From the NCBI GenBank assembly GCA_036877525.1, contig JAZGTH010000063.1, forward strand, positions 2,218,501 to 2,282,500: 64,000 bases of DNA, in the 5' to 3' direction. A model generated the notes under the pieces. That model saw only the letters and a program-made list of their open reading frames with translations, was not told where the DNA came from and searched no databases. Origin of the DNA: Chromobotia macracanthus (Eukaryota; Chordata; Actinopteri; Cypriniformes; Botiidae). This document shows, one piece after another, positions 11,101 to 22,400 of this stretch. The position numbers were made by a program, and so were the translations under genes. Positions within the stretch are counted from its first letter, which is position 1, and each line of letters opens with the position of its first letter.

Positions 11101-14100
11101 GAGAAGATAATGTATCCAGACAGCCTGAAGCAGTATTTACTTTCTTTGTTGTTTTTTCTCCTGCAGGAGGTGGTCACAGCCACTCTTGATCTGGAAGATG
11201 TTCGCAGCTATCGCGGGGAGAGGTGTCACCCACACATGGTGAGAAACTCCAGACATCACAAAAAACATTTAAAGCAGCGGAACATGTCTGAAATTTTCTT
11301 GTTCTTTCTACACAGGAGTATGAACACAAAGCCTATCAGAGAATTAAAACAGACTTCTCGCTGTCCAGCAGTGATGATATGTGTCTGCCCACACTGCAGC
11401 CTGTGGACTGGACCTTCCACACTCCAGAAGAAGAGATCAGGTAGCATTTGTAATGAAGTTCAGCTAAGTGTGTGCAGTGTTTAAACCTCACTCCCTATCT
11501 CAAGAGGTGCTCTAGCGATAGACTCTAGAGGTCATGACCTTTGGCCTCCTTGTTAGAGTGCTAAACTCCCATGCTGGACCAAATGCTGGTTCGAGCCCTG
11601 CTTGGAGTGGGTGCAAGCAGTGCTGGTTATACATTGTTTACTTTTTGGTGTTGTAGTGATTAATGCAGTTTTTGTCAAGTCTTTTAATAACATGTTTTGG
11701 ATGTTATTTTAGTCTTGGTCCTGCCTGTTGGTTATGGGACTACTTAAGGAGAAGTGGACAGGTTTGTGTGTTTCTTCTTAAAACACTATTCTATTTTTAC
11801 TTTAACATATCTTTAACAATTAAATTGGATAAGCATGTTATGTTATGTTATTAAGATAAATGGTCAAACTTCTGGATGTCTGAACATATCAAGATTATAT
11901 TCCACCCCAAAATCAAAGTAAAAAGTAATACATGAACCAAAATGATTCTATGTGAGGTTTAGGTTGAATAAAATATGACCCTGGAATATTTTTAACATAA
12001 ACTACAGTATATTACAGTATACTAACTTGTTCTTTTCAGGCTGGCTTCCTTCTTCCTCTCAGTGGTGGTGTGGACAGTTCATCTAGCGCCTGTATCGTGT
12101 TCTCCATGTGTGTGCAGATCTGTCGAGCTGTGAGAGATGGCAGTAAGACCAGCACACACTGCAGCTTTTCAGAACATAAGACACACTCAGGGTTTAATGT
12201 ACTCACCCCTGACAGCTCACCCAATCCCTGTTAGATTCTCAGGTGCTGGAGGACGTGCAGCGAGTGGTCTGTGACTCGTCCTACAGGCCCCATGACCCCC
12301 GTGAGCTGTGCGGTCGTCTTTTTACTACATGCTACATGGCAAGTGAAAACTCCTCTGAGGACACGCGCAACAGAGCCAGAGAGCTCGCTGCTCAGATCGG
12401 CAGGCAAGTGGATGCCATACAGCAGATCTAATTGATGCACGCGTTTGCTTATTGTGTTATATACACACACAAAAATTAATCATTGTGCACTGATTATGGT
12501 GATGTGTTATTTTTATTTGTTTTCTCAGCAATCACCTAAATATAAATATTGACATGGCAGTGAAAGGCATGCTGGGAATCTTCTCCATGGTAACAGGGAA
12601 GTGGCCTCAGTTTCGTGCTAATGGAGGAAGTTCCAGAGAGAACTTAGCACTGCAGAATGTTCAGGTCAAGTTAACACTTATCATAGACATGTCATTATTA
12701 TTATTAAATGTATGTAAAATATAAGTTGTGAGTTAAACGAAAGTAAAATATGTACTTTTTTAGCATATTTTTACTGCAAAAATGGTAACATTTATTACCA
12801 TTAGTAGCCAATAGTAGTTTATTGGCATCTGTTAAAGTCAGATCTGATATGAAAAACATCAGCAAAAGGTTACTCATTACTACTCATTAGTTCACTTATT
12901 GCTACTCAAGACTACTCATTTAGTTTTATGCAGTAACATTTCATGAATCTTTAAAGAAGCAGAATATTAACATTGCTGGAGTTGCGGTGGTTGCGGTGAA
13001 ATTCTGTAGCTGTTGTTAATCTGTTGTTTTATGACCTGCTGTATGAGATCACAAATACGCGGGCTTTAGAAAGCAGATGCTGTGAAGTGTTGCTGATGCT
13101 CTGACTTTTTCAGCACACAGTTTGCTGGCATTATAACACGACTACCACAGTTTTCACAGTAACATGCTGCAGTTAGACACCTTTAGCCTCAAACAACCTT
13201 GTGCACTAGCTGAGTCGAGCATTACCTTCGCAATTTCACAACACAAGTCACACTGTAACACTTGACGGCCATTTTTCAGAACATGCTGTGTGCTTCAGGT
13301 TCAGATGTTTGAATGAAGCTGAAGTTGCGCATTTATGAATGTGATGACACAGCTTGTCTGAATTTGCAAAAGTGTAATGCATTCTTCATTTAAGCATTGG
13401 TTCTGAAATATGTGATTAATTCCTGGTACTCCAGAGTAATTCAAAGAATACAATGGTACAGCCTCGGTTTACGTCCAAAAAACTGTATTGCTTTAGAATA
13501 TTATACATTGTACAATTATTTCACAGCTGCAGATGTGTTGCTGTTGCATGTCTGATGTATGTGATGTTTCTCATCACCGCAGGCTCGTATTCGGATGGTT
13601 TTGGCCTATCTCTTTGCTCAGCTCTGCCTGTGGGCTCAGGGAAAACCTGGTGGTTTATTAGTTCTTGGTTCAGCAAATGTAGATGAAAGGTTTGCCATAA
13701 ATTTAGTTTCTTATGTTTCTCTCAGTTTGAATCTGTCCAACAGCACTGTCTGTTTGCTCAGTTTAACAGGATACTTCACGAAGTATGACTGCTCCAGTGC
13801 TGATATTAACCCCATCGGGGGTGTCAGTAAGACAGACCTAAAGTGTTTCCTGCAGTACTGTGTGAAACGCTTCCAGCTCACCGCCCTCACAAGGTGTGTA
13901 ATCAAACATGCATGTGAACCTCAATGAGACGTGCCAGAAAACTGATTCATTTATCGGTTCAGGAGATTCTGTAATCATTTAATAACCTTCATTTTTTTCA
14001 AATCTTGACTTTCATTTTATGTGAAACATGAGGCGATATTTGAAAGAATGTTATGTGTTTCTTCAGTATAATGAAAGTAAATGGTGACTGAGGTTGTCAG

Positions 14101-15310
14101 TCTGTTTAACATCTTTTGGGTTTCACTGAAGAAAGTCGTATAGGTTTGAAGCAGTATGAGGGTGAGGTTTTTGGGTGAACAGTGAGTCAGGACCAGCGGT
14201 GTGCTTTGTCTTGTGTGCAGCATCTTGGAAGCTCCACCCACTGCAGAACTCGAGCCGCTGACTGATGGGAAGGTGGTCCAGACTGATGAGGTAAAACTCA
14301 GTCATCACATGAGTCCAGCCTCATCTACTGATAAAATTACTCATTCGACAGGCCAACAAAGTTCTCCAGGAAGGGTGCATGCAAAATGAACTTGAACTGA
14401 AAATGAACTGAAGTGTACTTATAAAACATTTAGTCCTGATCGAAACCAATCTGTCTTAAAAGAGTGAGCCAAAATGACATCTAAACAGTGTGCAAAGCTG
14501 AAACATGCTGAGCCCAAAACCCTTTCAAAGTTATGTTGTAGTAACTCCATTATTAAAATAACTCTTATATTTATTTTTAACTATTCCATTAATGTGGCAT
14601 AAACTGCAACACTTCGTGTTTCTTTCTTTATTATACCTCATGCATGCAGATAAATGCTTAAACAGCCCTGAGAGCATATACTAATGTCTCTGTGCCCCCG
14701 ACAGGCTGACATGGGCATGACGTACTCTGAGCTCTCAGTGATTGGAAGACTTAGGAAGATCTCCAAGTGTGGCCCGTACAGCATGTTTTGCAAGCTCATT
14801 CACTTATGGAAAGAGACCTTTACTCCTTCACAGGTCAGTCGTGCTCTCATACTCTGTTGCATTCTAGATTGGAATAGTTGTATTACGATTGTGAAACGTA
14901 ACAGTTCCTATAGCGCCAGCTGATAAGTACTTGTCAATATTATTTTAGGGTCAGCAGGGTCCTTGAGCAGTGGGAACAGCGCTGAAAGTCTCTTTTGTTT
15001 GGGTGTTTCAGGTGGCTGCTAAAGTGAAACGCTTTTTCCGGATGTATTCAATCAACAGACATAAGATGACAACCGTCACACCCTCTTATCATGCGGAAAA
15101 CTACAGCCCGGATGACAACCGCTTTGACCTGCGACCGTTCCTGTACAACACACGATGGGATTGGCAGTTCGGCTGCATCGATGATGAGGTCAGTGTTTCT
15201 ACAGGCATTACACCATCCCGCCTGCTGAGGACAGAAACATAAAACATCAATATAAAACATTTTGTGTTTTTCTTCTGTAGGTGGCTGTGATTGAGGGAGA
15301 TGGCAGCTAA
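8156..15310 (+). CDS. nadsyn1: Glutamine-dependent NAD+ synthetase (nadsyn1), 21 coding exons
   Basis: Cytosolic enzyme that amidates deamido-NAD+ to NAD+ using ATP and glutamine. Exons: 8156-8240, 8350-8410, 8996-9112, 9304-9357, 9458-9547, 9674-9725, 9951-10039, 10274-10391, 10567-10698, 11167-11238, 11316-11440, 11713-11761, 12040-12142, 12235-12403, 12529-12664, 13583-13689, 13762-13893, 14221-14290, 14705-14833, 15012-15188, 15281-15310; total 698 aa (human 706). The N-terminal nitrilase-type glutaminase has Glu45 (GPELE), Lys114 (IRPKM) and the nucleophile Cys near 169 (DTCIGSE). The synthetase domain has the PP-loop SGGVDSSSSA from residue 356 and KTDL, NRHKMTT and AENYSPDDNRFDLRPF motifs. 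The start codon has a weak -3 T but +4 G and matches the family start MGRKVTVATC. The intron after 12403 starts with GC instead of GT. No frame breaks seen. Confidence 0.97.
8494..8776. repeat. 24-bp minisatellite with a poly-C interruption in nadsyn1 intron 2
   Basis: The unit includes GCATACACGCACACAAAG and CAATAT, about ten copies with some shortened ones. A run of about 13 C (from 8660) and then T-rich sequence breaks the array. Long frames here are repeat artefacts. The intron (8411-8995) is otherwise ordinary. Confidence 0.9.
11520..11640 (+). repeat. tRNA-derived SINE-like sequence in nadsyn1 intron 11
   Basis: Contains TTAGAGTGCTAAACTCCC (A-box side) and GGTTCGAGCCC (B box) at tRNA-like spacing, followed by no obvious common tail. 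The cloverleaf is not intact, so it is a SINE head rather than a tRNA gene. Confidence 0.45.
14010..14190. mobile_element. MITE fragment next to nadsyn1 exon 18
   Basis: Matches, from memory of cyprinid genomes, a very common MITE whose copies carry AATGAAAGTAAATGGTGACT, CACTGAAGAAAGTC and AGTATGAGGGTGAG. It ends about 30 bases before the splice acceptor of exon 18 (exon starts 14221), so the branch-point region may come from the element. A related fragment lies at 60060-60240. Confidence 0.5.
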
Positions 15311-16240
15311 AACGTCACTATTGATCACTGGTCCAAAGACTTGATCCACCGATATGAAAGTGCACATTTAGCAGGACTTTACACTCCTTTCATCACGTGC
15401 TTCTATCATTTGTAGATAAACTGAACTTTAATACTTGTTTATTTGCATATTTGTAAATCCTAAGTAATACCTTCACCTCACAGTTCAGATAATCATATAT
15501 TTGATGACTGACATGCGAATGATAGATATGATCAGTGTTGTATAATTACAGTGAACAGTTGTTCAAAAGTGTCTGAAAATCTTGCTTAGATCAGATCTGA
15601 ACATCCACAATACACGCGTAAAGCTTTCGCCTTCAAGCAGACGGCTATGGCAGTTAAGATATTCAACATTTTTTACTCCGTTTATTCTTTTTATTGACCG
15701 AAAACCGATGAACTGTTTGAGGGTGAAGTGTTGGACACGCAGACTGAAATCATGAGGACGGATGTGGAGGAGTTTGAGGTTTGAGAATTGACTTCCTCCT
15801 GCAGTATGTGTGACACGTCCTGAACCTCGTTTAATCAGTCAGTGAAAGACAGGAGGAAACACACAAATTCACTCAGAAACCTTGTACTTCATTGTTCTGG
15901 GATCAGTCCGTATGAATAGTGCTCAAGACAAAATCCCTCTCTTGCTCAATCTGCTCCCATTATGATGCAAATAAACAGTGTGAAACACACAGAATGATCT
16001 GAATTCGTCTAATGCATTCTCAATCATTACAAAATGATTGAAAAACAGCAGGATGAACGGGGACATATTACAGTAAACGAGACCAAACTAACGAGTGGAT
16101 CCTGCCCAGATGATCCAGTAGAGGAACCATAATCCAGATTAAACCAATACAGAGTCACATAGAGAGAAATGCATTAAACAGCACAAAGACTGAACTGTTG
16201 ACTCCAGAGAAATCAGACACAGATCGGATCACAAAGTTAT
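15311..16240. other. nadsyn1 3' UTR and nadsyn1-tpcn2 intergenic spacer
   Basis: No coding sequence found. A canonical AATAAA occurs at 15970-15975, about 660 bases past the nadsyn1 stop, and is the best polyadenylation candidate. The remaining sequence is unremarkable, with no clear transposon ends. Confidence 0.55.
15970..15975 (+). other. nadsyn1: Candidate polyadenylation signal for nadsyn1
   Basis: AATAAA in the context GATGCAAATAAACAGTG. It is the only clear canonical hexamer I found between the nadsyn1 stop and the GC-rich tpcn2 promoter region. Confidence 0.4.
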
Positions 16241-16420
16241 GAACGCACGGAGGATGTGGGAGGAGTTCACGGCGCTCGTCCTCCACCGCACACACGACAC
16301 CGAATCCGGGCAGGGAGGAGTGAAACCGGGCGCGGACCGATATACGCTCGTTTAGGTTTGTTCCCCTGAAACACTCGGACGGGATCTTTGTGCTTTGTGG
16401 AGACTTGTGTGGAGTCCCAT
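16241..16420 (+). promoter_or_regulatory. tpcn2: tpcn2 promoter and 5' UTR
   Basis: GC- and CpG-rich sequence (GGCGCTCGTCC, GAATCCGGGC, ACCGGGCGCGGACCG) directly before the tpcn2 start codon, in contrast to the AT-rich flanks. No TATA box is seen, as expected of a housekeeping-type promoter. An in-frame TGA at 16367 rules out an upstream N-terminal extension. Confidence 0.5.
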
Positions 16421-19400
16421 ATGGAGGACGAGCCGCTGCTGACGGGCAGTATTAACCGGGCTTCAGGTGAATACGGCTCTAATGGACGCGAAGACCCGCC
16501 GCGACCGGGAGATCATTCAGCGACCGCCGACTCGAGTCTCAGCGAAGAAGGTAAGAAGTCCTGTAAAGTCCATACACATTACTCTGTAATCGTTATCAAT
16601 ATTATTATATTGTTATTGATATTTATGTTGGAGTTATGTCATGGGACGTCTGAGAACTGGTTGACGACTCTACAGTATTGTGTAGGCAGCGCAAAGGCTG
16701 CGGGTTCGAGTCCCAGCGAGAACACGTACTAAGAAAATGTGTGACTTGAATGCACCGTAAGTCGCTTTATGTACAGATTGCTAAATGTACAGATGTAATA
16801 TAAACATCTTGTTTTTGGTCTTCTGTGGCTCATGTTCAGCCCTGTTACTGTGCAGGGCTTTGACTAAAGCAAACAGATAAAAGAAAGCAAAAGTAACGTG
16901 GTGATATATGAAGCAGTTTTGCCTCAAAACATTTCTGTTCACATCAGTCCCAAGTGTTAGAAATGGTTTCTCTGTAAGAAACCAAAGCAGACTGAATCTG
17001 GATCTGATCAGACTTGTTTGAGACTTGTTTTCATGAAACGTGACGTCAGGCTGGTCTAGATGTTAGGATGACTTCCATTCCTCTTCTGTTCTTCAGACGG
17101 TTCTTCACGTGTTTTTTGGTCTGAAGGTTGTTTTGCACGGCTCTGCTGAGCTCGGTCACTCAGTGTTTGGGATTTGCTGGCTCGTATCCTGTGGAGGAAC
17201 TGAGGTTTGGCAGGAACTCCTGAAGGTCTTGTGACACTTATAGCTGGTGCAGTCAGTGCTTCAGTCTTCATCTGCTCACTGGTTAGATCTCAGAAACGGG
17301 CTGGTTACAGGGTCAATGTTGTACTGCGGGTAGTGTGCGGTTAGTTACTAAATGACCCGGTAACATTTGACCCACATATTGTTTCAGTAATCTAGCTGGA
17401 GTTCTGTTCGAATTACTGAGCTCTTATATTTTTAGATCTTTTTACTACACTGCATGGAATATTCAGGGAATATTCATTTTTTGTTGTTGTTTCTCGCTAA
17501 TACATATTTTCCAGTCATGTTTATTACGTGTTTTCTCCTTTGAAAAGATGCAGAACTCTATATCCAGCAGGCAGTTGTGTTTATTGAAGATGCAATTCAG
17601 GTAAAAATCGATTTAATATGTATTTATATGTTGCTGTTCTGTTGTCTGATTTAGTTTTCTCTTTCCCACAGTATCGGTCGATCAATCACAGGGTTGACTC
17701 TGGATCTTTACGCTTGTATAGATGGTATTACTCCAGTATATGTCAGTGGTAAGCAAACAAAGTCATTGAATATAATCCAGCCTCATTCGTTTGTAAAGCC
17801 AAACAAAAATTTTACTGTAATGCACTTCGTTCTTCCATGCAAAGATATGTTTTATATGAAGAGTAAACTTGTAAAGAGTAAATTGTCCATTCAGTTGTGA
17901 GCCTACTCTGTTCCAGACGAATAAACTTGTAATTATGTTTTACCAACATTAATTCCTCTGGGTGGGATGTCAACATTTCTTTGTGGATAGTTGTGTAATG
18001 TCCTTGTCTGCTTTTATTGCGTTTATTATGTGAATATTACAGGGTTTGTTGGCGTTACCTGGTAATAGCTGTTATTACCTGGTAATACAGTGTTGTGTCC
18101 AGCTGTATGTGCCTCACTGTAAATGATATTTGTTTTTCTGTAAACAGACTTTAAATGATTGTCTGTCTCTTATTGTCACATTCAGTTACTGTGACTGTGA
18201 ACGTATGATACATAATAATGATCATTTTTCATGAGGTTAGTTCTGTTATGTGTGTGTTATTGAACAGCTTTCTGTCGGCCTGTAGACACAGATTTATTCT
18301 CTCGCTCTCTGAAGGGGTTTGGGCTTCACCATTGCTGTTATTTTGGCTCTGGCTTTCATTGAGAGACCTTCCTCTCTGTCCTACACCTCTGACATACGCT
18401 TCAGACCCGAGCCCTGGGAGCCGCCCTGCGGAGTGACCGAGGCCATTGAGATGGTTTGTCTTTGTATCTTCATCTTGGACATCACAGTGAAGGTAAAGTC
18501 TGAAAATATGCAGGTGTAATTTATCCTGATAGAGCTTCAATTAGTGTTAGCAGTCAAACATTTCTGTTTAAACTATCAGTGCTATTTTTGTATGCAGCAT
18601 AAAGCATCATAGTTAATAGCACCCATAGTTAATAGCTTGATTAATTTTAATAACTGTGCAGCCGGATAAGACAATATATAATATAAACCAATTAATATTT
18701 TTTTGCTTCATGTCGTATTGTAATGAAAGGCATCTTTATTTGTTCTGCAGAGCTATCTGATTGGATGGGAGGAGTTTCGCACAAACAAGTGGCTGATTGG
18801 CTATATAATAGTCATTGCAGCATCAGTTATTGATTGGATGTTGAGTGTTAGCATGTTGTGCACTGAGGTAAAATGACTGAAACTATATTACAAAACTGTC
18901 TACAGCTATTCCCAGCATCAAACACTCAAAATTTACACCTGGTTTCACAGACAGGGCTTAGATTAAGACAGGGGTATGCCTTAATGTGTACAAGTCACAC
19001 CAGGACATTTCTAACTGGTTAGTCCTTATTTACCTCAGTCTGTGACTCCCTAGTCTAGACCTAATTAATCTTGAGTTAAGCAATGTTTAAAAAAGCCATT
19101 TTTAAGTCTGGATTAAGTAGAATTAGCCTAGTTCTGATTTATTTTAATCCCTGTCTGGGAAACCACCCATTAAATGAATAGTTTAACCATAAATAAAATT
19201 ACCCTCTCCTGTTTATCTGTGGACTCAGATTTTTGGTAAACTATTGTTTTAAAATTCATGTAAGTCAATTTAACAAAAGCTGAAAATATTGAGCATGTCT
19301 GAGACATGGCTGCAGGACTGACTGTAGTGATGTCGCCCTGTCACTGTGACCCGCAGAGTTTAAGAGTCAGACGACTGATACGGCCGTTTTTCCTCCTGCA

Positions 19401-22400
19401 AAACTCCTCCCTCATGAAGAAAGCTCTAAAGTGTATCAAAAAGACCCTTCCAGAGATAGCAAGGTAACAGCTTCATCTCATGAGAACTGAGACATTTTTT
19501 TATTTCAAAAGCCTTCAGATGTAATTCCAGTTTTGGCTAATGTTTTCACTTCTCAGTATGTGTTGATATAGTAATCTGAAGGTTGTGCAATAAACTTGTG
19601 TGTTTTTCAGTGTCATCCTGCTTCTTGCCCTGCATCTCTGCCTGTTCACTATGGTTGGAATGCTGATCTTTACCAAATCAGACGTAAGAAGTGATCTCAC
19701 CATTTTTTTTATTTCACTGATTTTAATATGGAACTGCCACAAAAATTATAACAGCAGGAGCTTCAGTGTGTCTCTGTCAGTGATAATTATTGGTGGTGTT
19801 TATTTAGCACATTTATTTTTATTGCTGCCTTTATTGCTACCTTAATGATGTAAATGTGTTTGTAGGATCCTAAGAGGAATGGAGAATGGGAAACATACTT
19901 CAAAAACCTGCCAAAGGCCCTCTCATCCCTGCTGGTTCTGCTCACCACAGCCAATAATCCTGATGGTATGTCTTCATTTGACATTGACCAGCAGCACCTG
20001 CAGTTAGAGGTTTCAGGAAGTGTGAGGCTCTGAGTGACTCAGTATACATTCATATAGTTCATTGACACTGTGGACATTTTACCACTGCCATGTCAAATCT
20101 CTGTGTCGTCACCTCTGGCTCATCGCAGTAGAAGCTCTGAGTCATTTGAAAAAAGCACATGACATGCTGTCTTGTGATCTGCCGCACTAGCCTGTTAAAC
20201 TTTCACAGGTATCTGAGTGTGTTTAAACACACTTTTCTGTCCTTAAATCAGTGTCTAACCAAAGTCTCTTTAAGGAAAGTCACCACACTCAGCAGTCATA
20301 TTTGTACCACTTCCGGTCCTCTGTTTCAGTCATACATGGCCTCAATTCTTATCTACTTGAATGGGCAAAGACCAATATGTTTAAATCGTTTGCTAAGTCA
20401 TAAATTAACATATTTTCAACCAACAATTAAATCTGACATTAACTGTACTATAAATGTTGTTTCTTAAGCTCAGAAAAGCACTTCATTGGTCTGTAGCGAT
20501 TGATGATTGGCTGGTTTTAGTACAAGGCGGGACTTCCTTCTCTAGGGTGGCCATATTGAGCGTTACACATTTCCCCATTAATGGTAATCGGACTGTGCTG
20601 CCTTGTTAATATTTCTAGTCTTTGGTCTAACTTAACTTCTCTTCCTCTGTCAACAGTCATGATTCCTGCCTACTCTCTCAACCGGGCCTATTCGATATTT
20701 TTCATAATCTTTAGTGTGTTTGGTAAGTTTAATGGCACTCACATTAGTTTTATATGACGTGCACCTGCATCAGATATTTGTTTGAATTTATTTATTCTGC
20801 CAGGAACGTATTTGCTGATGAATTTAATGACAGCTATCATCTATAACCAGTTCAGAGGATATCTGCTGGTGAGTCACATACTCTTTCATTAGATTTGTTT
20901 TTTGCAGTATGAAAGTTCAAGGTACATTAGCGTTTCTGACAAACGCTGTTGAAAATTAAACATCCAAACAAACAATTTGTGATTATTTGCTAGATGTCTG
21001 CTCTCTCTGTGTGTGTTTGTTGGAAAAAAATGCAAAACATTGTGATTGCACATATGTAAGCGGATGAAAAAAGTTGATAAGACTCTTGTAGCCCATCTTA
21101 TAATACTCATAATCAGCATAAGGGTCGTGTCCATCAGCTGCTAGTCATCTGTGTTGCTAGTGTGTTATTCTGAGTGCGTTTCTCAGAAATCGCTTACTGC
21201 ATTTTTAACTCAAATTCAAAATTGTCATTTTTTTATATTGAATTATTGACTGTTTTCTCTTCATTCATCTGCATTAGATGTCAGTTCAGACGTCTGTAAT
21301 CAGGAGACGTCTGGGTATCCGTGCAGCGTTTGAGGTTCTGTGCTGCCCTGGCAGAGGACACACCAGCAGTCCGTCTGAAGGCCATGTGTAAGCTCCAGTC
21401 CTCTCCTAACATGTCAATCTTTGACTTTTTTTGGGGGGGGCGGCTGTACATTGTGACAATGTGACAGTAAGACACATTTCACACTGCCCAAAGAAAAAAA
21501 ATTCTCTCAAAAATATAAGAAACTAGTCTGTTTATAAGATTTTGCCAGTGCTTGACATGTCGTGTGTTAAACTTGCTCTGCCCTTGTCATGACATCACAT
21601 ACTCTCCTGCTTTGTATGCCTCAATGACATCACTCTCCTGCTACTGCTGTGTATGCCTCATGACATCACTTCCTCTCTTGGTACTGCTCAGGGAGCGAGT
21701 GGCTGTGCGCATGTTTCTGCAGGTCATGGGTAGAGTCCATATGAAGTCTTACTACAGAGCCGCTATCGTTAGGGTTAGTACAGATCTCAGGACAGTTTGT
21801 TGAAGGGCACTGTGCTGCTTTGTTCTTGACTTGTGTTTGTGTCTCAGGCTGCTCAGCACTTTCCAGATGGTTTTATCAGTGGTGAGGCTTTCCAGACCCT
21901 GTTCAACGAGCTCGACAAGGACATTATCAAAGAGGTTAGCATCTCTCACTGTCCCACAAACATCACACTTCATGCATTTGTGACTTCACAATATTACCAA
22001 AAGTCATGTTATTTGAATAATTCATTTGTCATTTATATTCATGACAAATTTATACAAATTTGTATCCACTTAAAATGTGGTGTAGATTTTTTTAAATCAG
22101 TTTGTGTTTTTCCTGGTAATCAAACCCTTGACTTTGGCTTTGTTAGCCCTGAGCTACAGGTTCACATGACAGAATCTGTCATCAGCTGATGAATTTAGGA
22201 ATTTGCTTATGAATTTTAATTTGAAAGTTGAAATGTTGATTTGGAAGTTGTATGTTTTGTAAAATATTCATACTGAAACATAGTCATACATTTTCATGAA
22301 AACAAAAACAAACCTTACATTTATTGTAGTTTTCTTTGAATTGTATTTTAATTATGCATAACCCAGTTCAACTCAGCGGTGCTGTCTGCAGATTTGAACA

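Noticed and set aside
16388..16732. Longer N-terminus for tpcn2 from a TTG at 16388
   Set aside because: TTG is not a normal vertebrate start here and an in-frame TGA lies at 16367. The first in-frame ATG at 16421 gives the family-like EDEPLL N-terminus. The frame past 16550 is intron.
18281..18315. Alternative tpcn2 exon 4 acceptor ending at 18285
   Set aside because: Joining there after exon 3 (ending in TG) would create TGA at once; the acceptor ending at 18314 keeps frame and matches the family.
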